Positions 18,741-27,253 of a stretch of 64,000 nucleotides of DNA are shown here, in pieces. The stretch comes from Mycolicibacterium mageritense (GTDB lineage: Bacteria; Actinomycetota; Actinomycetes; Mycobacteriales; Mycobacteriaceae). The notes under the pieces are model-generated. The model did not search any database. It was not told where the DNA came from and saw only the letters and a program-made list of their open reading frames with translations. A program made the position numbers and the translations under genes. The DNA lies in the NCBI RefSeq assembly GCF_010727475.1, contig NZ_AP022567.1, forward strand, positions 4,588,001 through 4,652,000, given 5' to 3'. The number at the start of each line of letters is the position of its first letter. Within the stretch, counting starts at the first letter, position 1.

Positions 18741-20227
18741 CAGGCCGAGGAGCTGATCGCGACCTGAGCGTCGCGTGCTGCTGCGTCGTAGTCGCCGAAC
18801 CGGAAATCCCGCATCTGTCGAAGATACTGGGTCGCGAATCCCGGGTACATCGACGCGTTGAATCCGTCGGCCGTCAGATACCAACTACTGCAACCGCTCA
18901 TCCACGTGGTCTTCGTGAGCCGCCGCTGCAGCCGTTCGTTGTAGCGCTGCTGCACCTCGGCGCGTACGTCCAGGTAACGCAGGTTGTTGCGCAGGATCGT
19001 GGTGATCCCGGTGACGGCGTAGTCGATCTGGCCTTCGACGTAGACCAGCAGCGAATTGTGGCCCGGGCCTGAGTTGGGCCCCGTCATCAGGAAGAGGTTC
19101 GGGTACCCGTTGGCGTTGATGCTCTTGTACGCCTGGGCTCCGCCCTTCCATTCGTCGGCCAGCGAGCGGCCGCCCAGACCCGTGACCGGGTACGGCGGAC
19201 CGGTGAGGTGCACGTCGAAACCCGTCGCGAACACGATCGCGTCGAGGTGGTGTTCGATGCCGTCACTGGTGCGGATGCCGACGGGACTGATCGTGGCGAT
19301 CGGCCAATCGATGAGCTTGCAGTTGTCGCGCTGCAGCGCCGGGTAGTAGTCACTCGATACCAGCATGCGTTTGCAGCCCGGCGTGAAATCCGGGGTGAGC
19401 TGCCTGCGCAGCCACGGGTCGGAAACCTGCCGGCGCAGATGGGCCTTGCCGAGCCGGGCCACCAGTCCCGTCAGCGGCGTGTCCCACACCATGGCCGTCG
19501 CGCTGGCCTCGTGGCCCCAGAACAGGATCTGGCGGGCGAGCTGTTGCGCGGCAGGAACTTTCGCGAACAGCGCGCGTGCCGCCGGTGGCGTGGCGATGTC
19601 CAGCCGCGGGATCACCCAGCCCGGCGTGCGCTGGAACACCTTGACGAAGCCCGCGGTCTTCACCAGCTCCGGGATGATCTGGACGGCGCTGGCACCCGTG
19701 CCGATCACCGCCACGCGCTTGCCGGTGAAGTCGTAATCGTGATCCCAGTTCGCACTGTGGATCTTGTGGCCTTCGTAGGTGTCGAGTCCGCGGATGTCGG
19801 GCCACTTGTGGTCCGGCAGGGGACCGGAGGCCAGCACCACGGTGCGGGCCTGAAATCGCTTGCGGCCGGTGGTTTTCACGGTCCACACTCCGTCGGCCTC
19901 GTCGAACGACAGCCCGTTGACCTCGACACCGAACTGGATCCGCCGGCGCAGGTCGAAGGTGTCGACCATGTCCTCGATGTGCCTGCGGATCTCGTCGGCG
20001 GGGGAGTAAGCCCGCGACCAGTCCGGGTTCTTGACGAACGAGAACGAGTACAGCAGCGACGGGATATCGCATGCCGCACCGGGATAGGTGTTGTCCCGCC
20101 AGGTTCCGCCGACGCGGTCAGAGCGGTCGAGGATGACGAAGTCGTCGACGCCGGCGTCGAGGAGCTTGATGGCGGTGCCGATGCCGGTGAAGCCTGCGCC
20201 GACGATCAGGGTGTCGTAGATGTGCAT
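18740..20227 (-). CDS. Flavin-containing (Baeyer-Villiger type) monooxygenase, MymA-like
   Basis: The 495-aa protein has two nucleotide-binding motifs: FAD GAGFTGIG (about 10-17) and NADPH GTGASAVQ (about 175-182). Between them is the Baeyer-Villiger fingerprint YEGHKIHSANW, fitting [FY]xGxxxHxxxW. Such enzymes insert oxygen next to a ketone or oxidise S or N atoms. With an esterase upstream, a ketone-to-ester-to-alcohol-plus-acid sequence is plausible, as proposed for the mymA operon (monooxygenase MymA, LipR, SadH). It follows the diiron-like gene after 1 base and overlaps the MerR gene. The natural substrate is unknown. Confidence 0.88.
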   Translation of the reverse strand: MHIYDTLIVGAGFTGIGTAIKLLDAGVDDFVILDRSDRVGGTWRDNTYPGAACDIPSLLYSFSFVKNPDWSRAYSPADEIRRHIEDMVDTFDLRRRIQFGVEVNGLSFDEADGVWTVKTTGRKRFQARTVVLASGPLPDHKWPDIRGLDTYEGHKIHSANWDHDYDFTGKRVAVIGTGASAVQIIPELVKTAGFVKVFQRTPGWVIPRLDIATPPAARALFAKVPAAQQLARQILFWGHEASATAMVWDTPLTGLVARLGKAHLRRQVSDPWLRRQLTPDFTPGCKRMLVSSDYYPALQRDNCKLIDWPIATISPVGIRTSDGIEHHLDAIVFATGFDVHLTGPPYPVTGLGGRSLADEWKGGAQAYKSINANGYPNLFLMTGPNSGPGHNSLLVYVEGQIDYAVTGITTILRNNLRYLDVRAEVQQRYNERLQRRLTKTTWMSGCSSWYLTADGFNASMYPGFATQYLRQMRDFRFGDYDAAARDAQVAISSSA

Positions 20228-20228
20228 G

Positions 20229-21149
20229 TCAGGCCGCCGGCTCGTGGGTCAGCTCTTTGAACCAGCTCGGGATCGGCCGCAGCAGCGCCTTGGGATAGCG
20301 GTCCGATGCCCACACCATGGGGTTCGCGATCCAGTGGTAGGGATGGCGAGGGTTGGTGACCATGCGGCCATGCAGCTTGAGCAGCTGATACGCCGGTACG
20401 CGCCAGGTGTATTCGGCCCTCCCGCCCAACTCCTTGAACCGCATCATCGCCTTGTAGAGCTTCTCGGGCTGCAGGCCCATGTCGACGATGTTGTTGCGCA
20501 TCCGATTGAGCAGCGGGACGTACATGAGCGCGCCGATGATGACTCCGGGGGACGCCACGTTTCCGACGAACTCGACCGCCAGCCGCCGTGCGCTGGAATG
20601 CCCGATCATGTTCAGCACCTCGAAATCGACTGCGATGTGCCGGGACTCGTCGTTGTTGATCTTCTCGAAGACCTGGTGACAGATGGGGTCGTCGACCTCT
20701 TCGAGCAGGAACTTGAGCAGGGCGCCATCGAGCGCGACCTCGAGCATCGGGATGACGGTGCCGAGCACCGACAGCGACATGTTGTCGGAGTAGGTGTCCA
20801 GCCATTCGATGGCGAGCCGGATGTTGACGTTGGGTTCGGGCATCTCACCGTCTTCGAGCATGCCCCACCGCTTCATCAGCGCCAGTTCGGCGTTGGCATG
20901 GCGCTGCTCCTCGGCGTGGAAGTAGCGGTAGATCTCGGCGATGGTCGGGGTCGGTGCCTTCTTGGCCAGCGCCGCGAAGCCACGCGCGCCGACGTTCTCG
21001 ATCCAACACAGGTCGGCCATGAAGGCCTTGAGCTTGGGCCGCATCTCGTCGGTGATGGTCTCCGCGCCCGGGGCGTCCCAGTCGATGTCTGCCAAAGCCC
21101 ACTGCCGGTCTTTGATCTTCGCCAGCATGCGGTCCATGTCCATGGCCAT
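20229..21149 (-). CDS. Ferritin-like (diiron) protein of unknown function
   Basis: The 306-aa mostly helical protein carries two ExxH-type metal motifs, FHAEEQRHANAE (about residues 77-88) and NNDESRHIAVDF (about 165-176). Additional acidic residues lie in helices WIENVGARG and MLEVALDGALL. This is the four-carboxylate/two-histidine pattern of ferritin-like diiron oxygenases and desaturases. The start ATG 21149 has a strong GAGGAGG site and overlaps the stop of the SDR (TAATG). It lies between an SDR and a Baeyer-Villiger-type monooxygenase, so it may oxidise the same substrate class. Diiron chemistry is inferred from the motifs. Confidence 0.8.
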   Translation of the reverse strand: MAMDMDRMLAKIKDRQWALADIDWDAPGAETITDEMRPKLKAFMADLCWIENVGARGFAALAKKAPTPTIAEIYRYFHAEEQRHANAELALMKRWGMLEDGEMPEPNVNIRLAIEWLDTYSDNMSLSVLGTVIPMLEVALDGALLKFLLEEVDDPICHQVFEKINNDESRHIAVDFEVLNMIGHSSARRLAVEFVGNVASPGVIIGALMYVPLLNRMRNNIVDMGLQPEKLYKAMMRFKELGGRAEYTWRVPAYQLLKLHGRMVTNPRHPYHWIANPMVWASDRYPKALLRPIPSWFKELTHEPAA

Positions 21150-22003
21150 TACGAAACCTCCTCGTGACTGGTGACGCGGGTCGTCAAACCCACGGCGCGG
21201 GTGTAGATCGTCGGGGTGAGTCGCTTGATGCCCCAGCCGATCCGGGCATCGGGTTGCGGCATGCAGTACAGGCCGCCGCGGTCGTTGGTATCCAGGCACA
21301 TCCGGGCGACGCGTTCGGGGGAGAAGCCGGTCCAGCGCATGAGCCGGTCGGCCAGCTGAGTGGATTGCGCTGTGATCCGGCCGGATTCGACGATGTTGGT
21401 CTTGACGAACGTCGGGCACAACACCGTGACGTTGATGTCGGTGCCGGACAGCTCGGCGGACAGGGTTTCCGACAGTGACAGCACGCCGGCCTTGCTCACG
21501 TTGTACGCGGCCATTCCCGGGGCCGCGCCGAACGCCGCCGCCGACGCGACGTTGATGATGCCGCGCGGTTGGTCCGTGTCCGCCGCACGCAGGATCGGGG
21601 TGAACACATGACAGCCGTGAATCGGCCCCCACAGGTTGATGGCGAGCACCCAGTTCCAGTCGTCGAGGCTGACCTCGCCGATCGGCTGCCCACCCGCTCC
21701 GACACCCGCGTTGTTGACGACCAGCGACGGTGGCCCGTCGAACCAGGTCTGGGCGGCCTCGGCGAGGCGGCTGACCTCATCGATCCGGGAGACATCACAG
21801 CGCAGCGCCGTGGCCTGGCCGCCGTCGGCGACGATGGCGTCGGCGGTGGCCCGGGCCGCGGCCTCGTCGATGTCGCTGCAGACCACACGGCCGCCGCGGG
21901 TGGCCAGCTCGCGGGCGAATGCCGCGCCGATCCCGCTGCCCGCGCCGGTGACGACGGCGTCGGCATGCCTGCTGCGCTTGCGGCCCGATCCGAAGAGGTT
22001 CAT
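21149..22003 (-). CDS. Short-chain dehydrogenase/reductase (SadH-like)
   Basis: The 284-aa classical SDR has a TGAGSGIG cofactor motif (about 19-26), NNAG, a catalytic serine region INVASAAAF and YNVSK (Tyr, Lys). The aspartate after beta-2 (CSDID) suggests NAD(H). The C-terminal extension (IGWGIKRLTPTIYTRAVGL) is typical of mycobacterial SDRs that act on lipid alcohols or ketones. It overlaps the esterase upstream by 4 bases and the ferritin-like gene downstream by 1 base. It probably interconverts an alcohol and the ketone used by the monooxygenase two genes on. Confidence 0.87.
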   Translation of the reverse strand: MNLFGSGRKRSRHADAVVTGAGSGIGAAFARELATRGGRVVCSDIDEAAARATADAIVADGGQATALRCDVSRIDEVSRLAEAAQTWFDGPPSLVVNNAGVGAGGQPIGEVSLDDWNWVLAINLWGPIHGCHVFTPILRAADTDQPRGIINVASAAAFGAAPGMAAYNVSKAGVLSLSETLSAELSGTDINVTVLCPTFVKTNIVESGRITAQSTQLADRLMRWTGFSPERVARMCLDTNDRGGLYCMPQPDARIGWGIKRLTPTIYTRAVGLTTRVTSHEEVS

Positions 22004-22980
22004 CCGGCCACCTTGACGGCGTTGCAGCGCAGGGACTCAGTGATGAATCCGGCGGCCTGTTGCATCGCGGGGGTGGCTTCCGGGCTGAGCCGCGGCAGGG
22101 CCTGGAAGACATGCACCTGATCGGGCCACACCTGCAGTTCGGAGTAGCCGCCGGCGGCGCGGATGTCTGCGTCGAGGGCTCGGGCGTCGGCGAGCAGCAT
22201 CTCGGCGCCACCGGCCTGGATCAGGGTCCGCGGCAGGTGCCGTCCGTTCGCCACGTCGAGGGCAAGCCGGGGATGGCCGGGATCGATTCGGCCGCAATAC
22301 AACCCGACCAGGCGAGCGGCGTCGGCGACCCGGATCGCCGGATCGGGGCGCAGGCTCTCCCTGGCGCGGGCCAGCGCGAACGACAGATCGATCAGCGGTG
22401 AGAACAACACGAGCCCGGCCGGGTGCGGAACCTCGGGTTGCAGGAGCAGGTCGACCGCCAGGTGACCGCCCGCCGAGTCGCCTGCCATCACGATGTGATC
22501 GGGATGCAGCCCGCGTTCGGTGCAGAGCCAGTCCCATCCGGCGCGAACGTCGTTGGCGGCGGCGGGGAACCGGTGCTCGGGAGCCAGCCGGTAGTCGACA
22601 CAGAACACCGGCAGGCCCGTGAGCCGCGACAGCCATGCGGTGAGCCGTCGGTGCGTCTGGGGTGAGCACAGCGCGAATCCGCTGCCGTGCAGGTAGTAGA
22701 TGGCGCGTTCACCTTCCACGACGCCGGGCCCGCGCACCCATTCGCCGACCACGCGCCGGCCGTCGGCCATGCGCACATCGACCGGTTCGACCCGGGTGCC
22801 CGCGAGCGATGGTCCGAAGGTGGCCATGATCCGCGCGATCAGCCGGCGTGACGCCCACAGTCCCCACGCGGTTTCTGGTGGTAGTGCGCCGCTGATCTGC
22901 CGCAAGGTGAGGCTGCTGGCCGTCGAGGCGCTACGGGAGCGCAATGAGCCGCGGCGCGGCGGGTGCTGGGTTCCAGACAT
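22000..22980 (-). CDS. Alpha/beta hydrolase, hormone-sensitive-lipase family (LipR-like)
   Basis: The 326-aa protein has the HSL oxyanion motif in the variant YYLHGSGFALCSP (normally HGGGF). The nucleophile elbow is GDSAGGHLA, and the acid and histidine lie near AGGAEMLLADARAL and WPDQVHVFQ. It is expected to hydrolyse acyl or alkyl esters. The start ATG 22980 follows GAGGAGG; the frame is open 17 codons further but has no better site. It is the first gene of the five-gene operon behind the 32-bp palindrome. Its role next to a Baeyer-Villiger enzyme would be to cleave the product ester, by analogy with the mymA operon. Confidence 0.87.
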   Translation of the reverse strand: MSGTQHPPRRGSLRSRSASTASSLTLRQISGALPPETAWGLWASRRLIARIMATFGPSLAGTRVEPVDVRMADGRRVVGEWVRGPGVVEGERAIYYLHGSGFALCSPQTHRRLTAWLSRLTGLPVFCVDYRLAPEHRFPAAANDVRAGWDWLCTERGLHPDHIVMAGDSAGGHLAVDLLLQPEVPHPAGLVLFSPLIDLSFALARARESLRPDPAIRVADAARLVGLYCGRIDPGHPRLALDVANGRHLPRTLIQAGGAEMLLADARALDADIRAAGGYSELQVWPDQVHVFQALPRLSPEATPAMQQAAGFITESLRCNAVKVAG

Positions 22981-23018
22981 GGTGGCCTCCTCATCGAAGC
23001 GTGCGAGGAGTACACCAG

Positions 23019-23050
23019 CAATTGATGACATTTGTCAATGTCAACAATTG
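23019..23050. promoter_or_regulatory. 32-bp palindromic operator upstream of the esterase operon
   Basis: This is a near-perfect dyad: CAATTG, one unmatched base, TGACATT (23026-23032), centre TGTC, AATGTCA (23037-23043), one unmatched base, CAATTG. It sits 39 bases before the ATG of the esterase gene. The minus strand reads TTGACATTGACA through it, so it probably overlaps the -35. TGACAnnnnTGTCA-like cores are common for TetR repressors, but no TetR gene is adjacent; only MerR lies in the operon. Confidence 0.72.
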
Positions 23051-23097
23051 AGAATGCGGGTTCTGTTTCCCGCCCGGGAAAGCCTGCCGAGAAGTGG

Positions 23098-23817
23098 TTA
23101 CCGGGGCGGGTCGCCGCGCCAGCGGAAGCTGTTGACGTACTTGCCCATGTCAAGGGCGAGCTGCAAGTTGGCGCCCGACGGCTTGCCTGAGCCGGAGTCC
23201 GGACCGAACTGGTGATACGGCCCGACGGCCGAGGCGATCAGGGCCAGGCCGTCTTTCACCGCGACCATGACGATCACGCGCATGCGCGCGTAGCTGCTCG
23301 TGGCGCCCTGTGGCCAGCAGTCGGCCACGAGCCCGAAGCCGGGCTGATAGCCCACCATGGCGTTGGGGATCTGGTACGCCGTCTTGGTGTCTGGGAACGT
23401 CTTCCCCACAAGGGAATTGGCGATGTCCTGCGGCGTGCGGCCGTCGGCGGGCTGACTGAACAGCTGCATCATGCCGCCGTCGCCCGCGGTGAACTCCGCG
23501 GTCACGCCGCTGGCCTCGGTGTTGATCTTGTAGGCGGCTCCTGCGGCGGGGTAGGAGACCGAGAAACTGCCGTCGGGCGCGGTGAAGACCGGGTTGATGG
23601 TTACGGGCTGCCCGGTCGGGGGTGTGCCGCAGTCCGGCGGGCACATGTAGCGGGCGGGCGGCTTGCTCATCACCCCTGACAGTGAGACCAGCGCGATGGC
23701 CACGGCGGCGATGACGGCACACAGGATGCCCAGCAGTTTCAGGCTGGGCGCCTTGCGAACGCCCTTGGTCTTGCCCACCGCGATGGGCACCGCGTAGCCC
23801 GGAAAGAACGTCGTCAT
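23098..23817 (-). CDS. Membrane-anchored protein of unknown function
   Basis: The 239-aa protein has one N-terminal membrane helix at about residues 26-48 (LKLLGILCAVIAAVAIALVSL). An outer domain of about 190 residues follows, beginning with a Cys-Pro-rich MCPPDCGTPPTG. The rest (GSFSVSYPAAGAAYKINTEA, VIVMVAVKDGLALIASAVGPYHQF) looks like a beta-rich sensor or binding domain, but I do not recognise the family. The ATG at 23817 overlaps the stop of the zinc-ribbon membrane gene (ATGA). It is the last gene of the S53-peptidase cluster and may be its partner or target. Confidence 0.75.
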   Translation of the reverse strand: MTTFFPGYAVPIAVGKTKGVRKAPSLKLLGILCAVIAAVAIALVSLSGVMSKPPARYMCPPDCGTPPTGQPVTINPVFTAPDGSFSVSYPAAGAAYKINTEASGVTAEFTAGDGGMMQLFSQPADGRTPQDIANSLVGKTFPDTKTAYQIPNAMVGYQPGFGLVADCWPQGATSSYARMRVIVMVAVKDGLALIASAVGPYHQFGPDSGSGKPSGANLQLALDMGKYVNSFRWRGDPPR

Positions 23818-25019
23818 ACGGTGTCCGACCCCGGGTCGCGCACCGGTCGGTGCTCGCGGCGCTCGGATCGTGAAGATCGCGACGAGGCGTGCGTGGCCGC
23901 GCCGCACAGCGCGCAGAATGCCATGTCAGGCACGACGTTTCCGCACCGCGGGCAGAGGATCGGTTGGTCGGAGGCGACTTCGTCCTGGGCCTCGTGCAGC
24001 AGCGCGAGATGCAGTCCGATGCGCAGCAGGAGCACCGCGACCAATGCGATCGTCAGGTGCACCGCGAGCTGCACCCACTGTGGGACGCGTGCGACATCGA
24101 CGAGTCCGAGCGCGGCGTACACGGCGAGCACGCCGAACGCGAACGAGAACAGGGCCAGCCGAACGTAACCCACATGTTTGTCGGCCTTGGTCGCGGGCCG
24201 CGTGAACCACAGCGCGGCACCGATCAGCCCGCCGACGGCCGCGGCGGTCAGCGGGGCTGCCACGCCGCGGATACCGGCCTCGACCAGCAGGCCCGACATC
24301 GGACGGCTGTGGGCCACCATGCCGGTGGTGAGCTGTGGCGCCAGCCGGGTCAGGGTCGCGGCCGCGGTGAAGGCCGTCGCACCGAGAGCTCCGATCATGA
24401 AGCCGTCCAACGACTCCCGGCTCGACGGGCGCAGCAGCCTGACCACCACGGCGGGCACCAGCATCAGGACCGCGCCGCCCAGCGGTATTCCCAGGCCGTT
24501 GCGCATGATCCGGAACCCCGTGATGCCCGCACCGAGGGGGACGCCATAGGACTTGGCCATGATCTGGCCGGTGAGGAAAACCCATCCGACGCCGAGTCCG
24601 ACCCCGAGCAGTATGGTCAGCACCAGATTGGCGCGGTGCAGATCGCGGAAGGCGTCGGACTCGTAGAGATAGATCACGAACAGCAGGGGTAACCCAAGTG
24701 CTGCCACCGCGATCAGGGCCGCGGGCAGTCGCAGCAGGGCGCAGGCCACCAGGCCGGCCACCAGCACCAGCATCGCGATCCGGAACGGCGTGCGAGACCG
24801 CTGCGACAGGTGCGGGAAGAGCGAACTGGTGATCGACGGGCGCAGCAGGTGCTCTTCGGGAGCGACGCAGGATGCGCTGAGCCGCAACCATTCTGGGCCG
24901 TCGCCCGGCTCCTTTTCGAGGTGCACGCCGCAGTAGCCGCAGTACTTGCCGTCGGGCACGTCGATCTTGCAGACCCGGCATTCGGTGGTGGGGACGTCTT
25001 CTTCGGGTGTCTCGGTCAT
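23814..25019 (-). CDS. Multi-pass membrane protein with N- and C-terminal zinc ribbons
   Basis: The 401-aa protein has an N-terminal zinc ribbon with C14, C17, C27 and C30 (CRVCKIDVPDGKYCGYCG). About eight to nine membrane helices follow between residues 78 and 355. A second zinc ribbon lies near the C-terminus (CPRCGNVVPDMAFCALCG), then a basic tail. Both ribbons are expected in the cytosol. The fold of the membrane part resembles small integral membrane proteases of the PrsW type only vaguely, and no catalytic motif was confirmed. It overlaps the S53 peptidase gene upstream and the anchored protein gene downstream by 4 bases each, so the three are probably translated together. Confidence 0.75.
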   Translation of the reverse strand: MTETPEEDVPTTECRVCKIDVPDGKYCGYCGVHLEKEPGDGPEWLRLSASCVAPEEHLLRPSITSSLFPHLSQRSRTPFRIAMLVLVAGLVACALLRLPAALIAVAALGLPLLFVIYLYESDAFRDLHRANLVLTILLGVGLGVGWVFLTGQIMAKSYGVPLGAGITGFRIMRNGLGIPLGGAVLMLVPAVVVRLLRPSSRESLDGFMIGALGATAFTAAATLTRLAPQLTTGMVAHSRPMSGLLVEAGIRGVAAPLTAAAVGGLIGAALWFTRPATKADKHVGYVRLALFSFAFGVLAVYAALGLVDVARVPQWVQLAVHLTIALVAVLLLRIGLHLALLHEAQDEVASDQPILCPRCGNVVPDMAFCALCGAATHASSRSSRSERREHRPVRDPGSDTV

Positions 25020-26644
25020 CGATTCGCCTTCTGTTGGACGAGAAGGTTGTTGACGAGGTTGCTCACGTCAGGCGTACCGAGCCCGGTCGCCAGGTCGTAG
25101 CCGGGGCCGGCCGTGGCCACCGCGTTGCCGCCGAGCGTGATGTCCCGGAACGCCGGAAGCGGTGCCCCGCCGGCGATCCGGTACAGCGACGGGTTAAGAT
25201 CGCCCAGGGCGCGGCCACCGTTGCCGGTGAGGTACTGGTTCATCACCGCGGCGATACCGGCCCACAGCGGCGCCGCCTGCGACGTGCCGCCACCGACCAG
25301 AAGTTGGCCGTTCAGCACGATTTTCACGCCGGTGAACGGATCGGCGACGGCAGCGATGTCCGGGGTGAGCCGCTTCTGGGCGCCGCCGTCGTCGGGGGCG
25401 GTCAGCCCGCGTTGCCACTCGGGCCGGTCGAACAGGGCCGAGACCCCGCCACCCGTGCCCTGTGACAGCGGGACATCGAACCAGGCCTGTTCGGCAAGCC
25501 AGCCACCGTCGGCGGTGGTGGACAGCGTGGTGCCACCGACATTGGTGATCTCGGGAAGCGAGGCAACCGAATCCAGGCCGATGTCGTCAGGTCCGGGTGG
25601 CGACGACCAGTCTTGTCCGCCTCGGCATTCGAAGCCCGCAAGGTCTCCGCTGGCGTTGAACGCCGTGGTGCCGTGGGTGTGTGCGGTGGCCAGCGCCGAG
25701 CGGACGGGTGCGAGGTCCGCCGCGGTGAGCAACTTGTCACAGCCCCAGCCGATCGAGAAGCTCCACACCGCACCCGGGAACTGTTTGTCCGCGGCTTCGA
25801 GCATCTGCCCGATCTTCTCGTACGCCCCGTCCCCCTGGACTGTGGGCCTGGCGTTGATCACCACTTTGCGGGCGTCAGGCGCGATGGCGTGGGCGACCTG
25901 AAGATCCATGGTGGTCTCGCCGCGTGGCGCGCTCGGTTGCCCGCCGACCAGTACCGGGGTGAACCGCGGCAGGCCGAACGTGGTGGCGTAGGTGTCCAGA
26001 TCGGCCTGGTCGAAACCGTCGAACGCGAAGATCACGATCGTGGTGCCCTTGCCGGTGTAGCCCTGATCGGCGAGCCTGCGCAGGTTGTAGGTGTTGAGCA
26101 GGGCCTGTGGGGTGAGCCCGCGGTCCGGTACGTCGGCAGGCAGGTTGTGTAGGTCGGGCAACGACATCCGGTACGGCGTGTAGCTGAGGATCCGGCCGAC
26201 CTCGGTGAGCTGACCGCGCAGCGGCTCGGGCACCTGAGGCTGTTGCGGCGACGCATAGAACTGCTGACCGCGTTTACCCCGGTAGTCGTGGATGTCGACG
26301 CCGAACGCGGTCGCCATGTCGACGGGGGAGCCTTCGACGATCGCCCAGTGCTCGGCAAGGCGCCACCGCACCGACAACCGGTGCCGGGCAGCCCAATCGA
26401 ACAACCCGGCCGGTCGCCGTGCGCCGCTCAGTGTCACGGTGAGCTGAACCGGGCCGGCCTGTGACGGCCCGAGATCAGTTGAGGCAGCGAGTAAGTGGGC
26501 GTACGGGCCAGTTATCCGGCCGGAGCCGTTGGCAGGCCCGTACGCCGTAACTCCCGGCGTGGTGTGCAGGTCGGAAACCAGCAGCGCGCCGACCATGATC
26601 AGCGTCGCCAACACCCGCCCCGGTGCGACGCGAATCCCGGTCAT
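25016..26644 (-). CDS. Secreted S53 family (sedolisin-type) serine-carboxyl peptidase
   Basis: The 542-aa protein has a signal peptide or anchor at about residues 11-35 and an N-terminal prodomain (GPVQLTVTLSGARRPAGLFD to about 175). The sedolisin catalytic residues are present: E243 and D247 in GETTMDLQ, oxyanion D334 in NASGDLAGFE, and S455 in GGGTSQAAPLW. The C-terminal calcium site DITLGG...AGPGYDLATGLGTPDV is also present. Sedolisins are acid-active endopeptidases released by autocleavage of the prodomain. It overlaps the zinc-ribbon membrane gene by 4 bases and follows the lipoprotein gene after 33 bases. The active site appears intact. Confidence 0.9.
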   Translation of the reverse strand: MTGIRVAPGRVLATLIMVGALLVSDLHTTPGVTAYGPANGSGRITGPYAHLLAASTDLGPSQAGPVQLTVTLSGARRPAGLFDWAARHRLSVRWRLAEHWAIVEGSPVDMATAFGVDIHDYRGKRGQQFYASPQQPQVPEPLRGQLTEVGRILSYTPYRMSLPDLHNLPADVPDRGLTPQALLNTYNLRRLADQGYTGKGTTIVIFAFDGFDQADLDTYATTFGLPRFTPVLVGGQPSAPRGETTMDLQVAHAIAPDARKVVINARPTVQGDGAYEKIGQMLEAADKQFPGAVWSFSIGWGCDKLLTAADLAPVRSALATAHTHGTTAFNASGDLAGFECRGGQDWSSPPGPDDIGLDSVASLPEITNVGGTTLSTTADGGWLAEQAWFDVPLSQGTGGGVSALFDRPEWQRGLTAPDDGGAQKRLTPDIAAVADPFTGVKIVLNGQLLVGGGTSQAAPLWAGIAAVMNQYLTGNGGRALGDLNPSLYRIAGGAPLPAFRDITLGGNAVATAGPGYDLATGLGTPDVSNLVNNLLVQQKANR

Positions 26645-26677
26645 GGGCGAACGACCGACTTTCTGTGCTCCCGCGGA

Positions 26678-26965
26678 TCAGTTGTCGCCAGGAACGGCGG
26701 TCGGTGCCGCCGGTGCCTTGACGTCAGGCGTGAACAGGTTGCCGCCGGTGGGGTTGATCGACTTCTCGGTCGGCTCGACCGGTGGCGGCGGTGCGGGGGT
26801 GGCCGGCGGCGTGGTCGTTGTGGTGGTCGTCGTTGTGGTGGTCGGCGTCGTGGTTTCGGGAGTCTTTTCCTCGGTACCGCACGCTGCGGTGAACGCGATC
26901 ATGCCGAAGATGGCAGCGCCACCCGCAGCGACGGTGAGCCGCCGACTCAATTGCCCAGACCTCAT
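26678..26965 (-). CDS. Small threonine-rich lipoprotein
   Basis: The 95-aa precursor has a lipobox FTAAC with the lipidated cysteine at residue 29. After maturation a run of about 11 threonines and a Pro-rich segment lead to a short tail. A GAGGA ribosome site precedes the ATG at 26965. It sits 33 bases upstream of the S53 peptidase gene on the same strand and is probably the first gene of that operon. The Thr/Pro region is probably a cell-wall spacer and may be glycosylated; that is inference. No enzymatic domain. Confidence 0.8.
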   Translation of the reverse strand: MRSGQLSRRLTVAAGGAAIFGMIAFTAACGTEEKTPETTTPTTTTTTTTTTTPPATPAPPPPVEPTEKSINPTGGNLFTPDVKAPAAPTAVPGDN

Positions 26966-27051
26966 GATGGTGTCCTCACTGTCCCCCGGGAGTTGTTACA
27001 GGCTGTCCTTGCGAATCGCTTTGCGATCCCCGCCATCTGAAACGCAATCGC

Positions 27052-27082
27052 GCACCGGATCCCATCCCGCGGGGTCCGGTGC
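27052..27082. other. GC-rich hairpin in the lipoprotein-imuA' gap
   Basis: GCACCGGA (27052-27059) pairs with TCCGGTGC (27075-27082), and the stem extends inward with TCCC/GGGG to about 12 pairs around a 7-base loop. It lies between two divergent genes, so it is not an ordinary terminator. It might insulate the two promoters or end an unseen short transcript. Confidence 0.5.
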
Positions 27083-27201
27083 ACGAACTTTAACGTAATG
27101 CAAAGGTCGCCGCAGACGCATTCCTGCTGGCATTACCAATCGGTGACGTTCGGGCCAGGCGCGGCTTGACGGTGTGGGCCGCCAAGTGTTTACTCGAGTG
27201 A

Positions 27202-27217
27202 TCGAACATATATTCGA
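27202..27217. promoter_or_regulatory. LexA (SOS) box of imuA'-imuB
   Basis: TCGAACATATATTCGA matches the mycobacterial SOS box TCGAACnnnnGTTCGA with one mismatch. A TATATT (27209-27214) inside it is a good -10, so LexA would block the promoter directly. The ribosome site GGAGG and GTG start follow 37 bases downstream. Confidence 0.88.
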
Positions 27218-27253
27218 ATGCGGTCTGAGTCGGGTGAGTCTGGAGGTGTTGCT

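Noticed and set aside
26770..26860. GGTGGTCGTCGTTGTGG-type triplet repeat as a possible CRISPR or microsatellite
   Set aside because: It is the coding sequence of the poly-threonine run in the lipoprotein, not a spacer-repeat array.
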